Shown one piece after another: positions 1 through 11,995 of a stretch of DNA of 64,000 bases (within the stretch, counting starts at the first letter, position 1; the number at the start of each line of letters is the position of its first letter). Made by a program: the position numbers and the translations under genes. Below the pieces are notes generated by a model. It was not told the DNA's origin and ran no database searches. It saw nothing but the letters and a program-made list of their open reading frames with translations. The DNA lies in the NCBI GenBank assembly GCA_946699065.1, contig CAMPDV010002907.1:1-64000 (forward strand). Direction: 5' to 3'. This stretch comes from Loxodes magnus. Taxonomy: Eukaryota > Ciliophora > Karyorelictea > Loxodida > Loxodidae.

Positions 1-1300
1 TGTAAAATATTTTAAATATTTATAGATGGTAGATATTTTAATACTTATAGGAGGTAAGATATTTTAAATATTTATAGGAGGTAAGATATTTTTAATATTT
101 ATAGAGAGTAAGATATTTTATTTTAGGAAGTAAGATATTTTAAATTTATAGAATGTAAGATAGTTTAAATATTTATAGCACGCAAGATATTTTAAATATT
201 TATAGAAGGTAAGGTATTTAAATATCTATAGTTTGTAAGATATTTAAATATTTATAGTTTGTAAGATATTTTAAATATTTTAAGTTGGTAAGATATTTTA
301 AATATTTATAGACTGTAAAGTATTTTAAATATTTATAGGGGGTAAGATATTTTAAATATTTAAAGTTTGTAAGATATTTTAAATTTATAGAATGCAAGAT
401 ATTTAAATATTTATAGATTGTATGGTATTTTAAATATTTATAGGGAGTAAGATATTTTAAATATTTATAGAATGTAAGATATTTAAATATTTAAAGATTG
501 TAAGATATTTTAATGATTATAGGGAGTATGATATTTTAAATATTTACAGAATGTAAGATATTTTAATACTTATAGAATGTAAGATATTTAAATATTTATA
601 GTTTGTAAGGTATTTTAAATATTTTAAGTTTGTAAGATTTTTTAAATATTTATAGAATGTAAAATATTTTAAATAATTATAGGGAGTAAGATATTTTAAA
701 TATTTATAGCACGTAGGATATTATAAATATTTATAGTTAGTAAGCTATTTTTTTATTTATAGAACGTAAACGTTTTAAATTTTTATAGAATGTAAAACAT
801 TTAAAATATTTATAGATGGTAAGATACTTAAATATTTATAGTTTTTAAGATATTTTAAATATTTATAGAATGTAAAATGTTTTAAATATTTATAGTTTGT
901 AGGATATTTTAATATTTATAGAATGTAAAATATTTTAAATATTTGAAGTTGGTAAGATATTTTTAATATTTATAGGAAGTAAGATATTTTAAATATTTAT
1001 AGGAAGTAAGATATTTTAAATATTTATAGTGAGTAAGATGATTTAAATATTTTTAGTGAGTAAGATATTTTAAATTTATAGGTTGTAAGAAATTTTAAAT
1101 ATTTATAGGGAGTAAGATACTTTAAATATTTATAGTGAGTAAGATATTTAAATATTTATAGTTTGTAAGATATTTAAATATTTATAGTTTGTAAGATATT
1201 TAAATATTTATAGTTTGTAGGATATTATAAATATTTATAGGGAGTAAGATATTTCAATATTTATAGGGGGTAATTATGTTTTAATATTTATAGAGTGTAA
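1..1300. repeat. AT-rich tandem array, ~27-bp unit
   Basis: Imperfect head-to-tail units of roughly 26-29 bp fill the first 1.3 kb, with the core GATATTTTAAATATTTATAG followed by a variable 4-6 base spacer (gaatgtaa, ggaggtaa, tttgtaa and similar) that always ends in GTAAG or GTAAA. About 45 units are visible and the array runs off the left edge. Toward 1300-1700 the units fade into single relics (tatagggggtaat, tatagaatgtaat). Spacer bases vary far more than the core. This looks like a satellite or minisatellite; I see no gene in it. Confidence 0.95.
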
Positions 1301-2730
1301 GATGCTTTTTATTTGCAGTTTGTATTTAAAAACTATTACAGTTGGTATTTCCTTTTTATTTTTAGAGGGTATTTAATTACCTCAGGCGGTAAGAATCTAC
1401 TTAAGGTATTTTTTTAAATTTTGATTTGTGAGAAATAATTATAAGATGGTTTTGATTTTATTTAAGACTGTATTTTCTTATATGAGCTTGTATTATTTAA
1501 GCTTAGTCAGTAATAAATGATATAGAATGTAATATTAGTATTACTTATAGGGGGTAATAATTGATTTGAAAAGAAAGTAATATCTAAAACAATTGATTAA
1601 AGAATGTTATAGTAATGATTAATATTAGATTATTTATATTAGGTAGTTATTTTTCTATTTTAGGATGTAAAATATTTAAAGATAAGTAAATTTTGATTAT
1701 AGAGTGTAATTTTTGATATAAGCGAGATGGAAATAACATTTGACAGTTTTAAATATTTATCTTAAATTAATGTTTGATTATTAGTTAATTTTTGAGTTAG
1801 ATACTTCAGTTATTTTAAAGTTATTAAACATATTAACATTTATTTTTAGATCTATTAATTTTCTTACTTTTTTTCTCTATTAAATAAAAACGATTCCTAT
1901 TAAGGAGATGTTGGAATTAGTAATTTAGGTAATATTTTGATAATTATTAGAGTTTTTTTGCTGATGTATTAGATTTCTTATAATAGTTCTTTGATTCTTA
2001 AAATATGTTTAGAAGTGTTGATATTATATCCTTTCTATTATTATTTTTTAAATATCTTTAGTAATTTTTGAATAGAAAGATAATATGTAATGATCTAATC
2101 TCCTCTCTATAAAATATGTGCTAGATAAATTATAAAATAATGTGTTTAAATAATAGTAAATTAAGCATGTGGCTAGTTAGTTTTAATTAGTTATGCTTGC
2201 AAATGTATAAAGTGTCAAAGTGTAACTATGATATAATTGTTCTTATTCATTAAATCTTTAATATATAATTTTTAATTTAGAAACTATAAAATGTAAAAAT
2301 ATGATTGAAACAGATATAGGAATTTAGCTTATTTAATATTATTATTCTTTTTATAAACTACTACTTCAATATTATTCATTTTCATTACTAATATTATAAC
2401 ACACTATATAGCTTTATAACCCTATTTTATATTCTAATTCATACATCAACTACTTATTTTTTATAACTCCTATTTATTAATTTCCTCTATCTCTAACTTC
2501 TATTTTATTTCATCATATTATTACTAACAATTCTCTTGCTATATACTATTAAGATGAAGTGCACTCTTTAAATATTCCATTTGCATATGCTTTTCTAGTA
2601 ATTTATGCTTTTAATCCTAGTTATTTATTTCTCCTAGTATTTCTAATCTTAAGTACAAAGAAAAATTATTTTTATCTTATTATATAAAAATATTTTAATT
2701 AATGTACTTTAGAATAAAATAAAATCAGTT
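1301..2730. other. AT-rich stretch with no supported gene
   Basis: The first 400 bases hold decayed units of the neighbouring array. The rest is T-rich unique sequence with no motif, RNA gene or paralogue elsewhere in the window that I can recognise. Confidence 0.5.
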
Positions 2731-2750
2731 ACCAATAGGAGTTGCCAAAA

Positions 2751-3050
2751 ATGTATTTGATGAGGAAAACTGAAAAGGATAAGAAGATTTTAAAAGAATA
2801 ATATAGTATCATATAAAAGTAAAATAATACAAAATATAAATAAGTAATAAATCTGTTTAAGATTAGACTTTATATAAATTCATAGAACTAGAAGAGGAAA
2901 AAAAGGACTGATCTTGAAAACTTAGTCGAAGAAAAAGAATAATAAAAAAGTCTATGAGCAACTTTGCAGGAAACAGCAGAAATTTTTTAAAAGCAAATAC
3001 GATTTAACTTAAAGTGGATAATCTGATAAGAGTAGAGCAATTATAATTAT
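2751..3050 (+). pseudogene. Possible remnant of a basic, charged coding region
   Basis: This is a purine-rich island between T-rich flanks. Read with TAR as Gln from the ATG at 2751 it gives a lysine/glutamate/glutamine-rich peptide with a basic run QKRKKR followed by DLENLVEEKEQ, which loosely recalls a basic region leading into a coiled coil. The other two frames also give charged peptides and no single frame is clearly best, so the reading frame is not settled. It may be a decayed exon. No family is assigned; the bZIP-like look is weak and could be chance in A-rich DNA. Confidence 0.22.
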
Positions 3051-3939
3051 TTTTTTATTATTTATATTAAAAACATTTTTAGAATTAAAAAATATAGATA
3101 AATTTTCGTACATTAAAGCAAATAAAGAACTAGTTGAAAACGATTATTTACTTTACCTTGAATCATTTAAAAAATAATATTTAACAGCAAATAATAATAA
3201 AGTATTATTAAAATAAGATTATTATAAAAAAGCTCGAATATAAATAAATTATTTTACTAAAAAAATGATATAAATAAACAACAAAAAAAACAAAAATCAA
3301 ATCAAATTTTTATTTAGAGCAATCTAAAAAAATCAAAATATTAAAAAAATATATTAATAGAAAATACGAGAAAATAAAAAAATATAAGCAAGAAAATTGA
3401 TAAAGCAATGCAAATGAAAGTAATCTGAAATTAAAAAATAAATTTAATTAAAAAATCTTAAATTCTTTTAATTTATCAAAAATTACTATAAATTATATCA
3501 AAAAAGAAATTATTAAAACATTAATTTATGCAAAATTTTTAAATCTTTTAAAGATAAAATATTTAAAAATACAATAAAGAATTAAAATAATATTTTTCAA
3601 TAGAATAAATTAATTTTTTAAATAAAAAATGAAAAAAAGATTGTAAAATAAAAAAAAATCTGAATGTAAAAAAAGAAAACGTCAAAAAATTTATATAGAA
3701 AAAAGAAAGTGAATTAAAAAAGAGAATCACAATAAAAATAAGAAATAAATAAAGAAAACCAAAAAAGATAAAAGAGAAAAAACTAAGAAAAAATATTTTA
3801 TTTTATTTTATTTTATTTTGAAGCATTTATTCTTTATATTTTTTAATTTCGTATAAAATTTTACTTGCGTTCGTTTTTTCTATCTTAAGCATTAAGAAGA
3901 TTTGAATATATATTATTATGTTTTATATATGGACGATGA

Positions 3940-4450
3940 TTCTTAAGCTAGTCTCTAGCTTAAGACTCAATACCAGAAAAAGGTAGTCTTATTCTGTAGT
4001 CCGCGCCTCAGAAGCTCTCCTATTTACTATGCCGTCAACTTGGATAAGAGCTTGGTGGAAAGTAAGGCATAGATGAGGCAAAAATAAACTAAGATTTTTA
4101 ACTATAGAAGATGCTTAAGACTAACTTTTGTACTAGAACGAGAATTCCTTAAGAATTTCAACTCTGGTCTTAGACAGAATCGCTAGAATAGAGAGAAGAA
4201 GGTTTCACATTTGTGAATTAAAACAAGGAGAAAAGAGTATCAAGACTGTTTTATTAAAACATTAATCCATGGATAGCCTATAATGGCAGACCCACATTAA
4301 TTTATTTATTTAGGTTTTATCCAATTTCAAATAAAAATTATGAAAGAAGAAATCCAATATAGAATGAATATAAACCCAAAAATGAACTAGATTAAAACTA
4401 AGGAATCTGGGGACCAGTTGATACTCAGGAAAGGATAATTTATAAATAAA
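3940..4450 (+). CDS. Unknown protein segment in a GC-richer island
   Basis: One frame is free of TGA from just after the TGA at 3937 to beyond 4450, about 170 codons in DNA of roughly 40% GC where several chance TGAs would be expected. It uses TAA/TAG as Gln and has three TGG Trp codons. The peptide is well mixed, for example NPWIAYNGRPTLIYLFRFYP and later GIWGPVDTQER. No start codon was identified, so a 5' exon or truncation is likely. The end is also uncertain: the frame runs on into poly-T sequence without a TGA. The base composition is unlike the surroundings and a family-B repeat lies about 200 bp downstream, so the island may be part of a mobile element. I do not recognise the family. 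Confidence 0.45.
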
Positions 4451-4639
4451 TATTTTATTTTTTATTTAAATATAAAATTATTTTTATTATTTATTATATA
4501 TTTAATATTTATATTTTTATTTATTTTTTTATTTTTTTATTAAAAAAACTTCGATTATTGAGCGCTCATTTCATTTAATCAAATTTTTAAAGCTTTAATA
4601 AATTTTTCAATTAAAATCTCCCTAGTGATATTATTTCTT

Positions 4640-4860
4640 TTAAAATCTCTACTTATACAATACCATAATTGGAGTGCTCTAAGAAGCTCTAATATCTGAC
4701 ATCTTTCAATATTAATGCTATTTGATACCTCTCCAATCATGTCCATCATGGCTCGTGCTCTGATTTTTGTTTATTTCTTCGTACGTGGTGTACTTCTTAG
4801 TAGTATGTTTAAGTAAATCACAATGGAAGGAATGATACTTCTTATTTAAACTAGATTTAT
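4640..4860 (+). repeat. Interspersed repeat family B, copy 1
   Basis: GC-richer block resembling 13076-13310 and 58840-59020. Shared landmarks in order are an ATCTTTCAA-like start, GCTATTTGAT, a TCTTGCTCG/GCTCGTGCTC segment, a TTCTTCGYRYG block and a closing run leading to TATTTAAA. This copy is the most diverged of the three. All three copies have the same orientation. No coding frame is evident. Confidence 0.6.
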
Positions 4861-5020
4861 CATAATAAATGTTATATTAGTAAATTAATTAATTTGCTAA
4901 AGATTATATTTTTATACTTATATTACAATAAAATTAATTTCTTTCTTTTTATATTTTAATTTTTCTTTTTTTTTCCAAAATAATTAATTTCTTTTACTAA
5001 TCATTTTTATCTTTTAATAG

Positions 5021-6900
5021 ATGTTTATCAGTATCCAAATTGTCCGAAACCTTTCAATTAAGATAATGCCTAGCAAAATAATCTCCATGTGGATGAATTT
5101 CTTGCTTATAATACCCTAAAAGAGTTTATCAACTTACAAAAAAGATACTTGTATTAATCATATAGAAGTATTTAATATAAGACTTAAAGAATTATAAAAT
5201 ATAGCATTATCAGATCAAAACACGAAAGCATCAAAAAATATCTATAATGATTTATAGAAAAACAATTATATAAGATGTTTTAAGTATTTTTAAGAAATAA
5301 AATAATTATAAAAGTTTAATGGCATAACTAAATGACAGTCAAAAGCTTTTTAGATCTCTATTAAATTTGGTTTACTAGCAATTTTAGAATTTTTAAAGGA
5401 AATTAAAAAATAATATTCATCATTAAGGTAATTGCATAAGCCAGCTAGATAAAATAAAGAAAAGATAGAGTAATTAACATTTTAACAAAATTCGTTTTCA
5501 TAGTAGATAAGATCATAGAATTAACACAGGTAGTAAAAATTTTATTTTTATTAATATTTAAGAAAATCAGGAGTTATATGAAAATAAATTTAATTATAGG
5601 ATCTGAATAATTTTAAGATACTGAAGCAATATTTAATTCTTGAATTTTTTACATATTTAAAGAAGTAGTTTTAGAGCTAATTAATAATGGAGTGATAAGT
5701 TCACTAATTAATTGATAATTATTTTCAGTAGAATAAATCCTAAATTAGCAGAAAGATAATGAAGCAAAAGATTCAAGAAAAAGTTAAATTTTAAGGAACT
5801 TAATAAAATATTATTAAGTTTAGCTAAAAGTAAAATATTATATTAAAATAAGAGTAAACAAATATCTCAAATTATAAAATATAAAACTTTAATAACATTA
5901 CTTTTGATCAACTCCTTTAATTCTTGAATCAATTAAGAAAGAAAATATAGACTTATAAATCTTGATTTAGAATCCTTTGAATATAAGTCCAATTTTAACT
6001 CGAATAATGATATAATGTCGTAGTTGTAGTTATCTTAAATGAAAAACTAAGAATTCTAGTAAAAGTTAGTGCAAATGATAGAATTATCAAGATAATCTTA
6101 AGACTTATAGTAAGCTTAAGCTAATACAATTACTTTCTTAAATTTCAAAAACTTTAATTTCAACTAAGTTAATCTAAATAATTTAAATCTTACTAATGCA
6201 GATATATCCGACAATATTTTCACCAATTACAATTTTTCTAACAATAACTTGCAATTTTTTAACTTAAGAAATGCAAAGTTCAAAACTGAAACTTTACTAG
6301 ATCCAACCTCACCTCAATCATATCTGAACACTCATATTATTAAAGGCTACTCGTCATATGTAAACTTTGTAGCAATATCAAGTGATAGAAATTAATTGTA
6401 TCAGATTCAACATCTCTGATAATACAATAAAAATACGGGAGTTTACATCTGGTTAGTTAAAGAGTAATTTGTAGGAGCATACAAGTTATGTATGATCTGT
6501 AGCGATTTCAAGTGGACAGAAATGAATCTTATCAAAAAATAATGATAAAACAATCAAGATTTGGGATTTACAACTGGCTAGTTAAAGAATATTTTGTAGG
6601 AACATACGTATACTGTATGTTCTGTAGCAATATCGAGTGATCATAAATGAGATGTATCGGGAAATCATGATAATACGTTAAAGATATGGGACTTCTCTAC
6701 TGGTCAATTTATTCAAACTTTATCTGGTTATTTATGTGCTATATTAGTATTTGAGATGACATCAAATAATAAGCATATTATATTGGGTTAAGTGACAAGA
6801 CCATTATATGAAATACTGCAACTAATTAATGTGTATGTACTCTTATGGGTTATACTGATTGTGTAGGTAGTTTTGAATATATCAAGGAACAATAAATGGC
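5021..6900 (+). pseudogene. Broken gene: Asn-rich pentapeptide-like repeats plus WD40 repeats
   Basis: Three regions are recognisable. Near 5030-5130 a frame reads YPNCPKPFN and HVDEFLAYNTLKEF, a zinc-finger-like start. Around 6150-6290 are pentapeptide-like repeats (NLNLTNADISDN, NYNFSNNNLQFFN). At 6350-6720 there are three WD40 units, the clearest containing SYVWSVAISSGQK and DNDKTIKIWD-type ends (DKTIKIWDLQ, DNTLKIWDFSTGQ). TGA falls at Trp-compatible positions (YV-TGA-SVAIS). The WD units lie in different frames: a single missing base separates unit 2 from unit 3 near 6570, and at least one more shift lies near 6400. One WD has become RE. The order zinc finger, pentapeptide, WD40 suggests a protein-interaction scaffold. 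Multiple shifts favour a pseudogene, although undetected mini-introns could explain some of them. Confidence 0.6.
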
Positions 6901-8685
6901 TAATAGCTATGTTAACAATCATCTATGGTTTACATTTTCAAGTATCGAATACATTATAACAAGATAGAATATATAGAGAATATTAAGTCGAAACTATGAT
7001 TTAAAATTGCTAGTAATAAAAATAGGTAAGTATTATTAATAATATTACTAAATAATAAAGTAGGTAGATTTGAAATTAAATATATTCATTTATGGTTAGA
7101 GGTTTAAGAAGTGTGATATAAATAATATTTAGATGAGTGTGAAGGATAAAAAGAGATATTTGAGGAACTGATGAGAGAGAGTATGAGAAAGAAGAAGAAA
7201 TAAACTTATTAATAAAAAAGTTAGTTTAATTATGAGTTTTAATAATATCTAATTAAAATTAATTATAGATAATTCTTTAATTTTATATAATTAAATAAGT
7301 TTAAATTTTTATAATAAATAAATATTAAAAATTATAAAAGGATTAATATTAAATTTAATTTTTTAAATATTTTGTTTGGTTTAAGTGATAGTAATATTGA
7401 GTTTAGTTTAAAAAGGTTTTAAGGATTTTAAAAATTATAAAATTTGTCTTTTTTCTAAAAAATTTAAGCAATAAGAGTTTTTGGGAAAGAAGTAGAGATT
7501 CTATAATTTGAATTATAAATTTTAAATAAAATATATCAAAAGACAATTCTTATAATATTATTCAATTTTAAGAGAAAATTTTAAATATATTAATTCATAA
7601 TTACTATTTTAATTATAAAAGGGATGAAGGAACAAATTTTAAGGCTAACTTTTTTTCAAATAATATGTGAATATCTATAGATTTTTTCAAAATGTTATAA
7701 TATTTTCAGCAATTAAATAAATAATAGTTAAGTAAGTAATAACTTAATAAATAATAGTTAAATAATTAGATACTAAATAAATAATAATTATATTATTAGT
7801 AATTAATTAAACAGAATAAGTTTAATATATCCATAATACATATCTAAAATTTGTAAATATTTTATTTTTGCTTAGTGTTTTAGACTAGAGGGAAGTTTGA
7901 GGACATATTAAATAATTTTTTTTTGAAATTAATAAAAAAAATTGAAATTAATAAATAAAAAAAATAAAAAAGTAAAAATTAAAAATAATTATTTAAAAAA
8001 TGAAACATTTAGAAATGAAAATTTAAAAAAATTAGAGGAAATTAAAATAGGATTAATTTTTTTTTATTCCAATACTTTTTTAGTTAAGAAAAAAATTGAA
8101 AAATAGAATTTAAACAAATTTTTATTTAAAAATTGAAATTAGAAATTTATGATTTTTTGTAAGAGTAATGTTTATGAGACTTTATACAATAAAAAGTAAA
8201 TGGAGTTATAATTAAGAAAAAATATTAAATCATGAATAGAAATTAAACATTAAAAAATGATAAATTTTATTTTTCTTTTTCGCTCAAATTTTTATGGATA
8301 CAAAGTTTTTTAGAACTGAATAACTTGAAAAAATTTATTTAGTATATAAATATATAAAAATAATAAAATTGTTTATATATATTTTGAAAAATTAGCCATA
8401 ATAAAATAAATAATTTTCCAAGTTCTAATTTTTAAATTCTTTTTAATTGCTAAATTTCGTTTTTTCTAGTTTTATAAAATAGTTTTTATATTTTTTATAT
8501 TTTTTACATATGATACTATAAAATTGGCTTATCTATGAAAATTAAGATAAAAGTGATAAATTTCGTAAAATTAAACATTAAAAAATATATTAATTTCCAG
8601 CTTATTTACGAATAAATAATATTTAATATAAAAATTAGATAAAAAAGAATATCTTTTAACATAAATTATAATAATTAAAAAGACG
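6901..8685. other. AT-rich stretch with no supported gene
   Basis: Low-complexity A- and T-runs dominate (for example 7900-8110). A short charged purine-rich stretch at 7130-7205 may be the tail of the broken WD40 gene. Nothing else could be supported. Confidence 0.4.
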
Positions 8686-8689
8686 AAAG

Positions 8690-8980
8690 GAGTTGAGGTT
8701 AATTCTTTGATAAAAACCTTCTAGATTTATGGTCAAGGTCAATTCCTATCCTGTCGCTGAGAAGGTCCTTGGTTAGAGTCAATTTCAGCAAGGAAAACAA
8801 AATCTTTCTGGCTATTCACTCTTGCTAGCAGCTTGATTCCTTTAGTATATAGTATTAGAACTCCCTAGCCAAAACTTATTGGATTAAGTAAAAGGATATC
8901 CGCGTTATGTGCATCAAGAGAATGGCCTAGGTCGTTAAAGCTGTAAAGGAGTTTCAATCCTTTGAAAATTTTTAAGTTAA
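8690..8980 (+). repeat. Interspersed repeat family A, copy 1
   Basis: About 290 bp at roughly 40% GC in a 20% GC background. It aligns with 13980-14265 (same strand) and 56792-57062 (opposite strand). Shared landmarks: GGTTGAG start, CTTTCTGG/CTTCTAG, GGTTTTATGACTA, TTCCTWTCCTGTCGCTGAGAA, the AGAGTC block, GCTTGA, a GATGGAGCTCCCT-like segment, AGGATATCC and a closing AAGGAGTTT. This copy is the most diverged. It ends only about 80 bp before reverse-transcriptase homology begins. Confidence 0.8.
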
Positions 8981-9044
8981 TAGGTAATAAAGATAAAAAT
9001 AATAAAAAATGATAAAAGTAACAAATAATTGATAACTATCGGAA

Positions 9045-11040
9045 ACGTACTAAAGGTAAGACAAAGATGATGGCAATACTGATTGATGTTGAAAAAATAT
9101 TTGATTCTATTGAATGAGAAGACTTTTGTTTGATTAGCTTCAGAGAGTTAAACTACCACTTGAAATAATAATAGCCTTAGAATCTTTTTACAAAAATCTG
9201 AATTCTTCATTTATCATAGATGGAAAGAACGCCTGAACATTATAATATAACAATGGATTTATGTAGGAAGTTCGCATGGACCAGTTTTAGTATTGTTGTA
9301 TTATGAATAGTAATTAGATATTTGAAAAGAAAAATTACCTAATTAGGATTCAAATGCCAGGATTCGAGTATTATTTTCACTTACAGAGGATGGGTGAATG
9401 ATCTGATTCTTCTTACCAAATCGGCAAAGTAGATGTAGGAGTTAATAAATGAAACAAGAAGATTTTGCATAAACTCACTTAAAGATCAATGCTAGCAAAT
9501 CTGAATGCATCTAAATTTTAAAGAAATATTAGAAATAATAAAACTTAAATTTATGATTAGAAAATTAACCAATTATTTAATAAGAAACAAGTAACATATT
9601 TAAGTGTAATTCTACATCAGAAGAAGAATTTTAATCCCCATTGTAGAGAAGTCGCGTTCAAGTATTTAGCTGCAATGAAAAAAGCTTTTTTTAACTAATG
9701 ATATATAAGAATGTGACTCTTTTATATTTTAAAACTTCATGCAGACTTTTTATACTACCTAAAGCAGAATATGGAGGAGAACTAGTGCTATGGTGTAATC
9801 AGAAAGGAATAACTGGAGTTTTGAATAGAATTGAGTCAGCCATGAGAATGAAAAGTATTTTAAGCAGCAATTTCAACATTTAACGAAACATGTTATATGT
9901 TATATAGATTTAGACAAGCTACCTTTTAAGCACATTAAGACAATAAAGTTTTTAAATTCTATTATAAAATGAAATTAAAAAGCATTTATTTTCCAAGATC
10001 GAAAATAGGTTCTCTTTTCATTACGAACAGGAAAAAATGATTTCAATACTATAATCAAGTTTAGCATTTATCAGACCTATATAATATCGACCTGTAGACT
10101 TTCAAGATTAGTACCAATTAAATAATTTTTACTAAATATATAAGAAACAAAATACAACAATATTTTTATAATACAGCTACTCGAAAATTTAAAAGAATTA
10201 AAACAACTAAAATATATACTGAGCAGTTAAGTAATCTTAGCCAATTTCCAGTAATAACTTACACTAAATTGAACAAAGAATTAGACAAGAAATTATCAGT
10301 ATATATAAACTTAGAACCTAATCCTATAATTTTCTAAAAAATATTTACTATTCTTTTGATAATTCCTACTGTATGTACGGAGAGTATGATACATTCGAGC
10401 ACATTTTAAATGTAAATACTATTCTAATATAAGAGATTAACTATCATAGAATATTGAAATTATGACTTAAGACTCCTTATATTATATGAATAAGGACTTA
10501 TAAACTCCTTTCCTAAGTCTTATATGGGATATTTAGATTTGTAAATAAAATTATTTCACTAGAAACTTATGTAAGAAGACTAGTATTATTAGAAATGGAA
10601 AAAATAAAAAAGAAAGAAATAAAAGATAAGATTATAACAAGAGTAATTAAAAATTGATGAGATCAAGATTATAGTTGAAAAGCATTAAAAGCATTTACTA
10701 ATGTCAATATCTGAAGGAAGCAATTCTTGCAGTTATAGATGCCAAACAACTTGTTTATTTTATAATCTATAATTTAAATATTACAAGATAAAGAACCTTT
10801 TATATGAATAGCAAACCTATTTCTAGTTTTATTTTAAGAAAAAATGCTAATATAAAAAAGATCTTCAATGATTAGTTTTTAATAGTAATGGGTTTATCCT
10901 AACAAAAAATTGACTTAGACTGTGCAGAATTAAATTTAATTGGCAAGGAAACAACTTAGAGATATTCTAAAAAAGCATTTAGCTTTAATTTAGTTTATGA
11001 CGCAGTTAAATAATAATAAATTCCTTTAAAAAAAGTAGAT
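9045..11040 (+). mobile_element. Decayed LINE-type (non-LTR) retrotransposon: reverse transcriptase and C-terminal zinc finger
   Basis: Reverse-transcriptase motifs appear in order but in shifting frames. Near 9075 there is MAILIDVEKIFDSIE-TGA-EDF, the usual DxxxAFDSxxW block with TGA at the Trp position. Then ALESFYKNLNSSFIIDG, a GSSHGPVLVLLY block in place of QGxPLSPxLF, and near 9390 WVNDLILLTKSAKQMQELI in place of the YADD box (one Asp lost). The thumb-like YLSVILHQKKNFNPHC and the AEYGGELVLW segment follow (to about 9880). Near 10370-10410 is a CxxxGEYDTFEHIL segment like the zinc-binding end of LINE ORF2. At 10590-10760 the tail has adjacent TGA codons (KN-TGA-TGA-DQDYS-TGA-KAL) that read naturally as Trp. 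No endonuclease domain was seen upstream. Inactive, 5'-truncated copy. Confidence 0.8.
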
Positions 11041-11099
11041 TTTTAACTTTCTGATAAATTATAAATAATTAAGAAATTCTAAAGCTTTTATTTAATTGA

Positions 11100-11995
11100 A
11101 TTAAAATAACTAAATAAATTAATAACTGCATATAAAGGGATAGCTTGTCATGCTTATATATAATCAAAGCACATGCGAGTTATTAAATAAAAAGAAGATG
11201 TAAATTTATAGTAAGTTTTAAAGTTTTAGATGTAACTAGAAAGATATGATTTGATGAATATGTAGTAGGACAACCCAAATATCTGAGATACATAAAAAAT
11301 AGAAAAAAAATGCTAAATATTTAGAATAAGAACAAGATGTAATGGTAGCTAGGATTGTTTAAAAGAAAGAAATCTAGTTGTGACAAGCTAATACCCTTTC
11401 TACAATGATGCAAGAGAAAATGAAAGCCATATCTTAGAAAAATGTTGAGACTACAAGGAAGAAAGAAAAACGTGTATATTAAAACAAAGAGTAATAGGAG
11501 TAGAGAGGTAAGGATGGAACTATTTGATATAATATGAAGTATGACCAAATTCGAAAAATTCATTAGTACCTAAGAAGAGTAAAAAGATCTAAAACTGACT
11601 TGATTATAAAAAATTATATCAAAGATTTACTAGAAAAAAAGCATAAGTAGAAATAAAATTGAATTAAAAAAATAGGAAAAGACTATAGAACAGGAAAAGG
11701 ACAGTTTTTATGAGCTTATAAAAGCTTGATTAAGAAGAAAATAATTAAAAACGAAAACTAGCAAGATATATAAGATAAAATAAAGGAAACTTGCAATAAG
11801 ATCTAAGGAAGCATAGATAGTTAGAAGATAGAAGAACAAGAGATAATATAGAGGAAAATTATTAAGATATGTAATTAGTAAGAGAGAAATTTCTATTGCC
11901 TGAAGGCTTACTTGAAGAAAAGGACATATATTGAAGTATTGAGAGAGCTGCACACCACGAATACTACGCGCTCTATAATAAAAAATGTTTAATAA
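11100..11995 (+). mobile_element. Second LINE-type fragment, ORF2 C-terminus only
   Basis: At 11400-11445 is a zinc-finger-like segment (YNDARENESHILEKC followed by DYKEERKTC) parallel to the one near 10380 in the preceding element. After a frame change near 11530 comes YDQIRKIHQYLRRVKRSKTDL, then a basic coiled stretch, then TGKGQFL-TGA-AYKSLIKKK. The order of zinc finger, basic helix and Trp-containing tail repeats that of the first element, so this is probably the end of a separate, related insertion rather than its continuation. The last readable residues fall near 11990. Nothing upstream of the zinc finger is preserved. Confidence 0.6.

Noticed and set aside
1-1300. CRISPR-like array
   Set aside because: Units are contiguous variants of one sequence with 4-6 base variable parts, not repeats separated by unique spacers, and the organism is a eukaryote.
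9045-11995. Tetrahymena germline REP-type retrotransposon implying Tetrahymena
   Set aside because: TGA as Trp and 16-20 nt introns exclude Tetrahymena as host; only the general non-LTR class is supported.
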